From Bacteroidales bacterium (GTDB lineage Bacteria; Bacteroidota; Bacteroidia; Bacteroidales; P3), in contig JAISGN010000004.1 in the NCBI GenBank assembly GCA_031263015.1, positions 18,704 through 82,703 on the forward strand: a stretch of 64,000 nt of DNA. Reading direction: 5' to 3'. The translations under genes were made by a program, and so were the position numbers. Under the pieces are notes generated by a model that saw nothing but the letters and a program-made list of their open reading frames with translations, was not told the DNA's origin and did no database searches. Positions 26,688 to 35,840 of the stretch are shown one piece after another; positions within the stretch are counted from its first letter, which is position 1; each line of letters begins with the position of its first letter.

Positions 26688-28148
26688 TTACTTCTTTCTT
26701 TTAATTCTTTGGTAACTCTCTTTTAGTAAATCGTGTAAAAGTAATAATTCTTTTGATTTTGTAAGATAAGCAACAAGCCAATAATACGCTAAACCCGTAA
26801 TCAAACCTGTTACCAACTTCAAAATATCATTGCCTATTAGACTTGCAATTAAATAAACAATCACTCCCATTGAAACAGAATAAACCAGAGACGGCAACAA
26901 ATCTTTCATCTGCTTGACAAAGCCGACATCAATTAATTTTCCGGTGTAATAAGTATTGATTACCAATGCTATTAAAGATGATGCAATACCGCCAATACAC
27001 ATAGCAGTTATTCCTATTGGCAAAGTGATAATAAGAATTGTAACTCCCAATATTTTCTTTATTATTTCCAATCTCAAAAACAAATCAGAACGTCCTTTAA
27101 CCTGCAATAGATTAAGATTGATTGCATGTATCGGATACCACATTGTGGAAAAGCACAGAATTTGTAACCATACTACGCATGCCAACCATTGATTGCCCAA
27201 TATTACTTTAATGGTAGGATATGCCAGAGCCGCCAATCCCATCATTAAAGGGAAGACAAGAAAGGCACTAAAACGAAGATATTGTCGGTAAATTCTCGGT
27301 AATCGTTCGGGTTCGTGCTGCAAAGTACTCAATATAGGATAAGTAACCCGTCCAACAACACCTGTCAGATTTACGGACGGGAATTGTGCAAATTGATTGG
27401 CTCGTGAATAAAGTCCTAAATCACCTGCCGAAAACTTTTTGCCTATTACCACTCCATAAATGTTTTGATATGTTGTATCTATCAAGGCTGACAACAACAA
27501 CTTTGAGCCAAAAGAAAACATACTCCTGAACGAATTCCACGAAAACACAAGTTTAGGCATCCATTTAGTAATAATCCAGAACATTCCTGCCGACAATACG
27601 GCATAAATAATGGATTGAGCCACCAAAGCCCACGCTCCCCAACCTTGTTTAGCCAATACTATTCCTACAACACCAGAAATAACAATGGAAGACAAACCTA
27701 TCTTAGTTTGAGTTTTGAAATCAAGGGCTATTGTCAAACGCGTACGTTGGATAGAGGCAAAAGAATTAATGATAAGCACCAATCCCAACACCTTTGTCAT
27801 TTGTTCCAGTATGGGTTTGTGATAAAAATCGGCTATTAACGGTGAAGCAAAAAATAGTATTAAATAGAAAAAAACGGACATCCCAATATTAAAAAAGAAA
27901 ACAGTAGAAAAATCCGTTTCATTTCTATTATGTTTCCGTATTAACGCATTTGTAAAACCGCTATCTATGAATGTTTGAGATATGGCAAGGAATATGGCGA
28001 GCATTCCGACCACTCCGTAATCATCAGGTGTCAAAATGCGAGCCAGAATCAATTGAAGAACAAAACTAATGCCCTGTCCGGCAAATTTATCCACTGATGA
28101 CCAGAAAAGTCCTTTGATTGTAGTGTTTTTTAAGTCGTTCATAGTCAT
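26688..28148 (-). CDS. Wzx-type polysaccharide flippase (candidate 1)
   Basis: 486 residues with 12-14 membrane spans and the N-terminal signature KGLFWSSVDKFAGQGISFVL, followed by LARILTPDDYGVVGML, typical of the polysaccharide export branch of the MOP superfamily. It moves undecaprenyl-linked units across the inner membrane. An ATG at 28142 is an equally good start. A second flippase is encoded at 39295. Confidence 0.88.
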   Translation of the reverse strand: MTMNDLKNTTIKGLFWSSVDKFAGQGISFVLQLILARILTPDDYGVVGMLAIFLAISQTFIDSGFTNALIRKHNRNETDFSTVFFFNIGMSVFFYLILFFASPLIADFYHKPILEQMTKVLGLVLIINSFASIQRTRLTIALDFKTQTKIGLSSIVISGVVGIVLAKQGWGAWALVAQSIIYAVLSAGMFWIITKWMPKLVFSWNSFRSMFSFGSKLLLSALIDTTYQNIYGVVIGKKFSAGDLGLYSRANQFAQFPSVNLTGVVGRVTYPILSTLQHEPERLPRIYRQYLRFSAFLVFPLMMGLAALAYPTIKVILGNQWLACVVWLQILCFSTMWYPIHAINLNLLQVKGRSDLFLRLEIIKKILGVTILIITLPIGITAMCIGGIASSLIALVINTYYTGKLIDVGFVKQMKDLLPSLVYSVSMGVIVYLIASLIGNDILKLVTGLITGLAYYWLVAYLTKSKELLLLHDLLKESYQRIKRKK

Positions 28149-28214
28149 TAGAAGACGTCATCCGTCAATGGTAAATATAGTTTCCGCATCATATTGTGCA
28201 GCAATACGCTAATC

Positions 28215-28288
28215 AAAGGCTGTTTTATTTTAGCAAAAGGCTGTTTCGTTCGCACGAAAGGCTGTTTCGGAAAATTTAAACAGCCTTT
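28215..28288. repeat. AAAGGCTGTTT array on a 21-bp lattice (+,+,+,-)
   Basis: Cores start at 28215, 28236 and 28257 in plus orientation and at 28278 inverted, exactly 21 bases apart each time. The 10-base spacers differ. Lies in the 255-base gap between the flippase and the deacetylase genes. Confidence 0.85.
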
Positions 28289-28306
28289 GGTAAAAAAATA
28301 ATGTCT

Positions 28307-28319
28307 GTGCAAGACGCAC
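28307..28319 (-). repeat. Decayed hairpin repeat, minus orientation
   Basis: On the minus strand GTGCGTCTTGCAC followed by AGACATTATTTTTTT, closely matching the GTGCGTGTCGCAC elements at 18.97 and 31.1 kb with changes only in the middle. Confidence 0.55.
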
Positions 28320-28403
28320 AAACAGTCTCTTATTTTCACGAGACAAATAAATATTTTTTTAATTCAGGCAAACAGCACGCCAACATAAAGCACAAGAAAA
28401 ATA

Positions 28404-29246
28404 TTATAAATAAAGTCTCGGAGCATTTGCCCAATCTATTTGCTCATCCGCCGTTTTAATATCAACAAAAGAGAAATCATTTAGCCATGTGTTCAGTTTG
28501 GTTAAAAACTGTCTTTCTCCATAATAGGATTTGAAGCGTCTTATAAAATTAATGCTGCTAATTGTCTGCTGTTGTGTGTCAAAATCTCGCAAATGAAAAT
28601 AAGACATAATATAATCGCTCTTTTTAGTTATATGTTTGATTAATCTATAAGGCAATAATCGGAAATAACCGCCGGAAGAGTAGCCAATCATATATTTAGA
28701 AATAACAGGATACTCTTTAATTTCTGTTCCATTGCTATTGATAATGAATGGCTCTTGATAAATAGCGTCAAAATGTCCGTAAGAATATAATTTGATATTG
28801 GTTAAAGAAGAATCTATTTCTATTCCTGCCTCTGCCATTGCTTCAAAAGCAAAACTTTGTTCTCTGTGAATAGATAATCCGGGAGCACGATAATGTTTGA
28901 CTTTTTTACCTGTTATATCTTCAATTATATTAACCGAGTTCAATAAATCCTTCCTAAACTCTTCCTTCGTCATATCATATATCGGTTTGTGATTCATTGA
29001 ATGCGAACCTACTTCATACCTATCGGCAAGACGCCTGATTAGTTCGGGATGTTTTTTTGCTACCTTGCCTACAACAAAGAAAGTTGATTTTATGTTATGC
29101 TTATCTAGTAAATCAAATAATGTTTGCATGCCTTCTTCCATGTTGCTGCACGGGTCAAATATTTCATCATTATCGCACATCTCAAGCAACATATAGGATT
29201 CCTCTATATCAAAAGACAAAATACGCAAAGCCTTTGAATCTTTCAT
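28404..29246 (-). CDS. Polysaccharide deacetylase (NodB fold)
   Basis: 280 residues. NodB motifs: ILSFDIEESYMLLEM (catalytic Asp region), TFFVVGKVAKKHPELI, the metal-binding HSMNH, and YRAPGLSIH. The C-terminal extension resembles DUF3473 found in polysaccharide-locus deacetylases. It removes N- or O-acetyl groups from a polymer or lipid-linked sugar. One base separates it from the WecG-like gene. Confidence 0.85.
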   Translation of the reverse strand: MKDSKALRILSFDIEESYMLLEMCDNDEIFDPCSNMEEGMQTLFDLLDKHNIKSTFFVVGKVAKKHPELIRRLADRYEVGSHSMNHKPIYDMTKEEFRKDLLNSVNIIEDITGKKVKHYRAPGLSIHREQSFAFEAMAEAGIEIDSSLTNIKLYSYGHFDAIYQEPFIINSNGTEIKEYPVISKYMIGYSSGGYFRLLPYRLIKHITKKSDYIMSYFHLRDFDTQQQTISSINFIRRFKSYYGERQFLTKLNTWLNDFSFVDIKTADEQIDWANAPRLYL

Positions 29247-29247
29247 C

Positions 29248-29952
29248 TTAATATTTCTTCTTAAACGTTAAATAAAACAAAAAATAAATAAACACATATT
29301 GTCGCTTGATTCTTTTAGGTTGTTTTATCAACCTATACAACCATTCCAAATTATTATTAATCCACCAAGAAGTAGCACGCTTTACTTTACCTACATAGAC
29401 ATCAAAACTTCCCCCCAAACCTTGATAAACCGCCTTATGCCTTTCAAGCATCTTTTGCATCAAAATCTCCTGTTTCGGAGAGCCCATTGCCACAAAAACA
29501 AAATCAGGCTTTTTATCCGCAATATCATTTATTAAATCCGCTTCTTCCTTTTCACCTTTAATATAACCGTTTCTATATCCGCAAATGTTAATATCCGCAA
29601 ATTCTTCTTTGAGTTGTTCGACAACCTTTTCAATTACCTCCGTTGTGCTGCCGATTAAATAAAAACTCTTTGCAGTGTGGTATTTTTTAATTGCATAATA
29701 CCACAATTCACAACCGGCAATCTTTTTTACCTTCTTTAATCCTCGACATCTCAAAGCATAGACCGCTCCTACCCCATCAGCATAAGAAATATTATCATTT
29801 ATTATCTCTCGTGTCTGTTCGGATGCATAGTAAATCTTTTCTGCATTTATGGCAATCAAAATACCTTTGTGTTCCGAAGCATAGTCTATTAACTGTTCTT
29901 CGGATTGAAAAGCATTTAACTTTATTCCGTTTATATATCTATATTCTATCAC
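29248..29952 (-). CDS. WecG/TagA/CpsF family glycosyltransferase (GT26)
   Basis: 234 residues. YADGVGAVYALRCRGLKK contains the conserved D-G-x-G region and FVAMGSPKQEILMQ the C-terminal family signature. GT26 enzymes transfer ManNAc or ManNAcA to a polyprenyl-PP-GlcNAc acceptor at the inner membrane. It overlaps wecB by 4 bases, which strongly suggests ManNAc-based donor use. Confidence 0.9.
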   Translation of the reverse strand: MIEYRYINGIKLNAFQSEEQLIDYASEHKGILIAINAEKIYYASEQTREIINDNISYADGVGAVYALRCRGLKKVKKIAGCELWYYAIKKYHTAKSFYLIGSTTEVIEKVVEQLKEEFADINICGYRNGYIKGEKEEADLINDIADKKPDFVFVAMGSPKQEILMQKMLERHKAVYQGLGGSFDVYVGKVKRATSWWINNNLEWLYRLIKQPKRIKRQYVFIYFLFYLTFKKKY

Positions 29953-31037
29953 AGTTCCTCCGTAAGGATTTCAATAATTCTTTGAGCAGTATGTCCGTCC
30001 CAAAGTTCGGGAATACTTCCTTTCTTCCACTGATTATTAAACAATTTGTCCAATGCGGGCTTTATTGCTTTCGGATTAGTGCCTATCAATTCGTTTGTGC
30101 CTGTTGTTACGGTTTCGGGTCTTTCGGTATTATCCCGCAAAGTTATGCAGGGCACTCCCATTACGGTTGTTTCTTCGGTTATTCCCCCGCTATCGGTTAT
30201 GACGCATTTTGCTTGCCGAACCATATAATTAAACTCCAAATAACCCATCGGCTCTACTATGTGTAAATTATTTGCCGCGATACCCAAATCGGTAAAAATC
30301 TTTGCCGTGCGAGGATGAATAGGAAAAATTATCGGTAAATTATGAGCATTTGTAACTATTTCATTCATCAATTCCTTTAATTTTTCCGCCTTATCAACGT
30401 TTGCAGGTCTGTGAAGAGTCAGCATAATAAATTCTTTTTCCTTCAAGGCAAGGGCATCAACAATATCGGGTTTGCGAAACCGCTCCATATTGGCGAGCAA
30501 AGTATCTATCATCACATTACCAACGAAGAATATTCTATCTTCTGTTGCGCCGAAACGCATTAAATTTTCACCGGCGATATGAGTGGTCGTGAAAAAATAA
30601 TCCGCCAGCGAGTCGGTAACAATACGATTTATCTCCTCAGGCATTGTCATATCCCACGAACGTATTCCGGCTTCCACATGAGCAACTTTCGTACCTAATT
30701 TTTTCGCAACTATCGAGCATGCCATTGTTGAAGTAACATCACCGACAACTACAACCAAATCGGTAGGATTTGCCATTAAATACTTTTCAAATTCAATCAT
30801 TATGGCTGAGGTCTGCTCTGCCTGTGTTCCGCCGGCACAACCCAGATTGACATCAGGATGAGGAATCTGCAACTGCTCAAAAAACGTTTCAGACATATTC
30901 CTGTCAAAATGCTGCCCGGTATGGACTAAACTGTAATGAATGTTTTTGCCTTCGTCCTGTGCTTTTTTAACGGCTTTAATAAGCGGAGCAATCTTCATAA
31001 AGTTAGGTCTTGCTCCTGCTATTATTGTTATTTTCAT
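29949..31037 (-). CDS. wecB: UDP-N-acetylglucosamine 2-epimerase (non-hydrolysing)
   Basis: 362 residues. GARPNFMKIAPLIKAV, VHTGQHFDRNMSE, VEAGIRSWDMTMPEEINR and ITDSGGITEETTVMGVPC are the family's UDP-binding and catalytic motifs. It interconverts UDP-GlcNAc and UDP-ManNAc in the cytoplasm. Coupled to the GT26 gene downstream. Confidence 0.95.
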   Translation of the reverse strand: MKITIIAGARPNFMKIAPLIKAVKKAQDEGKNIHYSLVHTGQHFDRNMSETFFEQLQIPHPDVNLGCAGGTQAEQTSAIMIEFEKYLMANPTDLVVVVGDVTSTMACSIVAKKLGTKVAHVEAGIRSWDMTMPEEINRIVTDSLADYFFTTTHIAGENLMRFGATEDRIFFVGNVMIDTLLANMERFRKPDIVDALALKEKEFIMLTLHRPANVDKAEKLKELMNEIVTNAHNLPIIFPIHPRTAKIFTDLGIAANNLHIVEPMGYLEFNYMVRQAKCVITDSGGITEETTVMGVPCITLRDNTERPETVTTGTNELIGTNPKAIKPALDKLFNNQWKKGSIPELWDGHTAQRIIEILTEEL

Positions 31038-31439
31038 TAGAAGAATATTTATTGTGTTAGTATTGTATATCGTCTAAAAATCCCATTTTGTGCTCATCGG
31101 TGCGTGTCGCACTTACATTTTTTTCTTTTGTCCGTGTCGGACTGACATTATTTTTCTTTTCTTTGGGTTTTTAATCTTCGTCGGTTACAGGAAGGTTCTT
31201 TTTTCAATTTTCCATTGTCCGAGCATCGCCGAACATCTTAAATTCTCATTTTCTATTGTTCAGCGGATTCCTTTTATTATCTTTCCCAAAATTTTAATTT
31301 CAATCATTTACGAAATCGCTACTTTCAGATTTGTATCACGACTTACAGAAAAAACGCTACTCTAAAACATTATTTCTAATCCGAGGCAAATAAAAACTCA
31401 TCGCATTAAACATAAAGGCATTTATGTAAATGTTTTTTT
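31038..31439. repeat. 402-base gap with two hairpin repeats and a composite element
   Basis: GTGCGTGTCGCAC at 31100-31112 and GTCCGTGTCGGAC at 31130-31142 stand side by side. The second is followed by TGACATTATTTTTC and a stretch to about 31215 that parallels 18988-19070. The remainder to 31439 is AT-rich without a credible gene or promoter. Base composition on the left side (genes from 31440 to 35101) appears more AT-rich than the flanking genes. Confidence 0.7.
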
Positions 31440-32324
31440 CTAAAATTTACCATAAATAGATTTACCTTTTGAAAGCAATTCGTTAATAATATCAACGTAA
31501 CCTTTTGCATCTATAAGAGAAACTTCACTTAATCCAAGAGATTTAGTTTTCATAACACCAGCATTAATCAAATAATCACGGATGCTTTCGCAATTTCTTA
31601 TTGCTGATAACTTAGGGTCATGACAATAAGTACATACTTCTACTTCATTACCGTTAAAATCTATAACTTTTACAATATACTGCTTCTTCAAATAAACTTT
31701 GAATGGAAAATTCTCACCAAGCATATCTTCCGGTACGTGTGTAAAAGTCATAGAATCTAATCCAACACCAAATAACAATATTTTACCTCCATTTTTCCAA
31801 AGTTTATAATATGGACTATGTTCAGAAAATGGAGTAAAGTCAAGATGATGTTCATCTATATATTCTTTTGCATGTATCCCAAGAGCAATAGCAGAATGTG
31901 TAGGATGCAAACTTCTTAATGTTCCCGGCATTGACATAAAGGCATTATTTACAACACCCATTGCATTCGGCGCTGAACGCATATCAAGAAAAGAAGTATT
32001 ATCCAAATACTCCTTCATTGTGGTCCTAAATGGCAACGCAGAAAGAAGTAAAGTATTTTTGTCTAAATTTATGCATTCTTTTATGGCTTCAATAACTGTA
32101 TTTTTCCCTCCTTCCAAAGCATATCCAATATTTCTTAATGAAGTATGAACAAATAAATCATCACTAATATCAAAGCTATTCAATAATTCTTTTATTGTCT
32201 CTTTTGATATAATCTGTTCCTGTTTAAGTTTTTCCGATTGCTTCAAAGATTTTTTTTCTTTGATTTTTCTTGCTTTATCTTTGAATGAAGGAGGTAAAAA
32301 ATTAAATAATTTTTCAATTATCAT
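31440..32324 (-). CDS. AAC(3)-family (aminoglycoside 3-N-acetyltransferase-like) acyltransferase
   Basis: 294 residues. Family signatures are HPTHSAIALGIHAKEY and PFSEHSPYYKLWKNGGKIL, then LFGVGLDSMTFTHVPED. The N-terminal 45 residues are a basic extension (KDKARKIKEKKSLKQSEKLK). In this setting an amino-sugar in the polysaccharide or a lipid-linked precursor is a likelier acceptor than an antibiotic. Overlaps the deacetylase-like gene by 4 bases. Confidence 0.82.
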   Translation of the reverse strand: MIIEKLFNFLPPSFKDKARKIKEKKSLKQSEKLKQEQIISKETIKELLNSFDISDDLFVHTSLRNIGYALEGGKNTVIEAIKECINLDKNTLLLSALPFRTTMKEYLDNTSFLDMRSAPNAMGVVNNAFMSMPGTLRSLHPTHSAIALGIHAKEYIDEHHLDFTPFSEHSPYYKLWKNGGKILLFGVGLDSMTFTHVPEDMLGENFPFKVYLKKQYIVKVIDFNGNEVEVCTYCHDPKLSAIRNCESIRDYLINAGVMKTKSLGLSEVSLIDAKGYVDIINELLSKGKSIYGKF

Positions 32325-33307
32325 TTCAATAGTTCTGTTATAGTTATAAATTCAATATCTTTTAATGAAGCACAAAATTTTTCAAATTTATCTAATGAAT
32401 ATGGTGTCTGAAGTTTAGGATGTCCAATTACGTTAAAAACTGAAATATTTTTCTTCTTTGCAATTGTATATGCATTATTCAAAATTGAAGACTTATATCC
32501 ATCAATAGTTGCAAACATATTAGATTTTTTAGTCAAGCGTTCTTTTATGCTTTCTTTTGTTGTTTCAATACTGTTTCCATCTCCAAGTATTTGATGTTTT
32601 TTATTATTCAAAATTTTTGTTAACGCAAGTTTCCAATAAAAATATGGACTTACCTCAAACGTAAATAATGGCACTTCTAAAAATTGTCCATCTTTATTTT
32701 CACAACAAATATCTTCATCAAAATAATAACAACCTTTATTTGGCGCATTGCTATAATCATAATCTTGTTGTTTAGAATGATAAATAGAACCTCTATAAAC
32801 AGAAGAATCTATTTTAATTTCATTATTAAATAACAATGTTTTCAAAATACTTGTTGGTTGAGTAGAAAAACCTCCTGCTCTATATGCAATAATTTTTTCA
32901 TCAATTATCTTCTCCAATAATAATTTTGATTGATTGAATATATAATTAGCGCTTTCAATATCAATATCTGAAAGTTTATAATGCTCCGTATCCTGTATCC
33001 ATTTTGCTCCATCAAAAACAGAATAATACCAATGTGGATGAATATGTAATTGCAAACAATGACCTTGATTATTTAGAAATTGAATATTTTTACAAATATT
33101 CTCATAATCTTGTTTCAAAATCTCATTCTTGCTTTTTTCTTCTTTTAATTTAAATAAATATGTTGCATCAACAAATATTGTATATTTGAAATTATATTTG
33201 TCAGATATTTTTAATAATCTGCCCAGTGGTTCTATCAAACATTTATTAACACTTCCCGTTTCCGTCCCAAGAAACATTTCATAATCAAGGGAAACTATAG
33301 CTTTCAT
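32321..33307 (-). CDS. NodB-fold polysaccharide deacetylase-like protein
   Basis: About 328 residues from MKAIVSLDYEM (ATG at 33307; another at 33316 is possible). Visible motifs: SLDYEM with an Asp in the first position, CLQLHIHPHWYYS as a probable metal-binding segment, YRAGGFSTQPT and the C-terminal VIGHPK. The arrangement fits a divergent carbohydrate deacetylase. Paired by a 4-base overlap with the AAC(3)-like gene, suggesting deacetylation followed by re-acylation of one amino sugar. Confidence 0.65.
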   Translation of the reverse strand: MKAIVSLDYEMFLGTETGSVNKCLIEPLGRLLKISDKYNFKYTIFVDATYLFKLKEEKSKNEILKQDYENICKNIQFLNNQGHCLQLHIHPHWYYSVFDGAKWIQDTEHYKLSDIDIESANYIFNQSKLLLEKIIDEKIIAYRAGGFSTQPTSILKTLLFNNEIKIDSSVYRGSIYHSKQQDYDYSNAPNKGCYYFDEDICCENKDGQFLEVPLFTFEVSPYFYWKLALTKILNNKKHQILGDGNSIETTKESIKERLTKKSNMFATIDGYKSSILNNAYTIAKKKNISVFNVIGHPKLQTPYSLDKFEKFCASLKDIEFITITELLK

Positions 33308-33521
33308 AATATTCAATTTTGATTTTGGGAAAAATAATCTGTTAAAAATTTATTCTTTGTTATCAATAATGCTAAACCATACGATATTGAGAGTGGGAAA
33401 CAGAATATCACAACTCTATCGGATTTAGTAGGCGGGTAATGAAGCTTCAAAAGATTACCAAAAAGATATTATATAATAAAGATAAGTTTGGAATGCAAGC
33501 TTGCCAATAATATAAAAAATA

Positions 33522-34046
33522 TCATTTCCTATATCGTATAATTTTTGCAGGATTACCCGCTACAATAGTATAATTAGGAACATCTTTTGTTACAACTGAA
33601 CACGCTCCAATAATAACACCATTACCAATATGCCTCACGGAAGGCAAAATTGTTACGCGGGAACCAATCCACACATCATTTCCTATTGTCAAATCTGTTT
33701 GGGGTTTTCCTCCCTGCAATCTCATCGGAATATCAGTTCTTTCTATTTTATGCCCGCCTCCTTGAATTAAAACGTCTTCACCAATCATTACATCATTACC
33801 AATAGTCAGACGGGAATTGTAACATCGGAGATGAGGTCCCAAACCTGAATTATCTCCTATACTTAAATTATGTCCATTCCCAAAATAAACTTTAGTGCAG
33901 ATATTTATATTCTTACCTGTTGCCATAAAAATGCGACGGCAAACCCAACCTCTAATTTTTTTGCACAATTTCCCAATAATTGGGGCTGTTGAATTTGGTG
34001 TATAGTATAGTATAGTATAGTATAGTATAGTATATAAGTTTCTCAT
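33522..34046 (-). CDS. Hexapeptide acyltransferase with a pentanucleotide repeat in its start region
   Basis: 174 residues. LbH turns [42 protein letters not shown] and [16 protein letters not shown], then [12 protein letters not shown]: a serine/maltose O-acetyltransferase-type enzyme. Codons 5-16 are made of seven copies of a 5-bp repeat (peptide [12 protein letters not shown]), so copy-number slippage would shift the frame. An internal ATG at residue 41 (MATGKNIN) could rescue a shorter protein with the complete beta-helix. The start codon overlaps the upstream gene's stop (ATGA). Confidence 0.82.
   Translation of the reverse strand: MRNLYTILYYTILYYTPNSTAPIIGKLCKKIRGWVCRRIFMATGKNINICTKVYFGNGHNLSIGDNSGLGPHLRCYNSRLTIGNDVMIGEDVLIQGGGHKIERTDIPMRLQGGKPQTDLTIGNDVWIGSRVTILPSVRHIGNGVIIGACSVVTKDVPNYTIVAGNPAKIIRYRK
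34000..34034. repeat. Pentanucleotide microsatellite (GTATA)x7
   Basis: Seven perfect copies of GTATA (35 bp) lie 10-44 bases inside the acyltransferase coding region. Five is not a multiple of three, so gain or loss of one unit would switch the frame off or on. The repeat is also within range to affect translation coupling with the upstream gene. Confidence 0.95.
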
Positions 34047-35101
34047 AAATTCAAAAATGTATTTTCTATTCTTTTTATTACATTATCATCTAAAAAATAT
34101 CGTTTAGCATATTCTATATTGAAATCTGAGATTTGCTGAAATGTTTTATCGGATATAATCTTCGTAATGCATTCTACATAATCATCTACATCAAGTCCAT
34201 TAACCATATATCCCATTTTCTCTTGTTGAAAAAAATCAGGTAATCCACCTACTGACGAACAAACAATTGGCAAACCCATAGCCATTGCTTCCAATACGGA
34301 GCTGGGCATTCCTTCAAAATAGGAAGGGAATAAATATATATCAGCATTTTTATAGGCGTTGAATTTCTTTTCATCTACAACATTGCCAAGCATTATAATA
34401 TCTTTCAGATTATTATCTTTGATATATTCCTCTACTTCAAAATAAGCATCCCCATCACCTGCTATTACAAGTTTTATAGAATCAAATTTTTGTTTTAGTT
34501 TATCATAGATTTTCAATGTTTCAAAAATACCTTTTGTCTTTTTAAGTCTTGCCAAAAACAACAATGTTATTGATTGTTCATTAAATTTTCTCTTTTCTTT
34601 CAAAAGAATATCGGATGAAATCATTGTTGTCTCTACAGAGTAAGGTGTATTACAGCCGACAGACCGAAGGTCTTCATAAAAACTTTTTGATAATACTATC
34701 GTATGGTTAGCCTTAAAAAAAGTTTGTTGCATTAAATGTATATACTTTACGCTTGCTTTTTCTCTAAACCATGTTCTATTAAATCCTCGCCAAAACACAA
34801 TAGTTTTTTTATCAAACAAGCGAGCTATTCGTATATAAATACTATCCCTATACAAACAACTTTTATACATTGATGGATTTAATACCACAATATCAAATTT
34901 GGTTACCATAAAAACAAACCGCAAATAAGCATAAATGAAATATATTGCTTTATGTATTTTATTTTTAATTCTTACATCGCTCTGACAGAAATAAGTTGCA
35001 CCAATACTTTGTTTGGCAAAAAACAACTTGTAATAGTTTTGTACTCCACCGCTAAAAGTTAATGGTCCCGGTCCTAATATCAGAACTTTATTGTTTGTCA
35101 T
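34043..35101 (-). CDS. Glycosyltransferase family 4
   Basis: 352 residues. N-terminus [20 protein letters not shown], donor site [40 protein letters not shown], then [10 protein letters not shown]. Full length GT4. It is translationally coupled to the acyltransferase that contains the microsatellite. Confidence 0.87.
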   Translation of the reverse strand: MTNNKVLILGPGPLTFSGGVQNYYKLFFAKQSIGATYFCQSDVRIKNKIHKAIYFIYAYLRFVFMVTKFDIVVLNPSMYKSCLYRDSIYIRIARLFDKKTIVFWRGFNRTWFREKASVKYIHLMQQTFFKANHTIVLSKSFYEDLRSVGCNTPYSVETTMISSDILLKEKRKFNEQSITLLFLARLKKTKGIFETLKIYDKLKQKFDSIKLVIAGDGDAYFEVEEYIKDNNLKDIIMLGNVVDEKKFNAYKNADIYLFPSYFEGMPSSVLEAMAMGLPIVCSSVGGLPDFFQQEKMGYMVNGLDVDDYVECITKIISDKTFQQISDFNIEYAKRYFLDDNVIKRIENTFLNL

Positions 35102-35108
35102 TTACCGA

Positions 35109-35774
35109 TTAGAATTTTGTTCGCATTTGCAATTCTTCTAAATCGGAATAAAGGTCATCCCATGAAGGTTGTGTTTTCATTGCATCTACCAGATTGTAGA
35201 AATCTTTTAACTTCTCTTCAAGGTTTTTTCGCTTTTCTGTTGCAGTACCCATCTGTCTTAATGCCGAGTTTGCATCTACCTGTGTCAGATAATGTCCTTT
35301 AAAAGATGCGTTAAGGCGGCGAACATTGTCATACAAATCCCATATCCCAATCTCGGTGAGTAATGTTTGATTGGCTTCCAAAAGCAAATCAGCCATCAAT
35401 CTATCCATTGCGGCAGTCTGTTGAGCATAAGTTTTCTCGGACATATTACCCTCTCTGTCAAATAATGGCTTTAGCGTAGCGGCATTACGTCCGATTTCAA
35501 ATCCTGTAAAAAAAGCCAGTCCGTCAACAACCATTTTCAAGTGAGTATAAGCCTCGTCGCGGCGTTTATCTTCCGTACTCATCTGCTCTCCCATCCCCGA
35601 ATAGGTTTCTTTATTGAGAAGTGCAAAAAATTGATTGTACGCAGCGTGAATCGGCGTATAAACCGGATTAGTGGAAATTGCGGGATCGGCTTTTAATGTA
35701 ACGGCATTCATTGTCTGAGACGCCAGATTTGCCAATGCCTCATTGGTTAATCTTGTAAAATTTTTTTTCAACAT
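35109..35774 (-). CDS. DUF6261 family protein, copy 2
   Basis: 221 residues, same length as copy 1 and alignable throughout (FTRLTNEALANL, YSGMGEQM, KTYAQQTAAMDRL, ALRQMGTATEKRK, WDDLYSDLEEL). No membrane span or enzymatic motif. It sits inside the polysaccharide operon, 7 bases before the GT4 gene. Its upstream region carries a hairpin repeat (35813-35835) and 41-bp array 2; no TAnnTTTG element was found close to the start. Confidence 0.8.
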   Translation of the reverse strand: MLKKNFTRLTNEALANLASQTMNAVTLKADPAISTNPVYTPIHAAYNQFFALLNKETYSGMGEQMSTEDKRRDEAYTHLKMVVDGLAFFTGFEIGRNAATLKPLFDREGNMSEKTYAQQTAAMDRLMADLLLEANQTLLTEIGIWDLYDNVRRLNASFKGHYLTQVDANSALRQMGTATEKRKNLEEKLKDFYNLVDAMKTQPSWDDLYSDLEELQMRTKF

Positions 35775-35812
35775 CTTTTCTATTGGTATTTAATTATTAA
35801 TATTCCCTTTTT

Positions 35813-35835
35813 GTCCGTGTCGGTGCGTGTCGCAC
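35813..35835 (+). repeat. Fused hairpin repeat
   Basis: A chimera of the two hairpin types: GTCCGTGTCGG runs directly into GTGCGTGTCGCAC (35823-35835), sharing bases, then TTACATT. It marks the gene-proximal edge of array 2. Confidence 0.65.
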
Positions 35836-35840
35836 TTACA

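Noticed and set aside
31440..32324. Aminoglycoside resistance gene
   Set aside because: The family match is real, but operon context points to sugar acylation; there is no mobile element or resistance neighbour.
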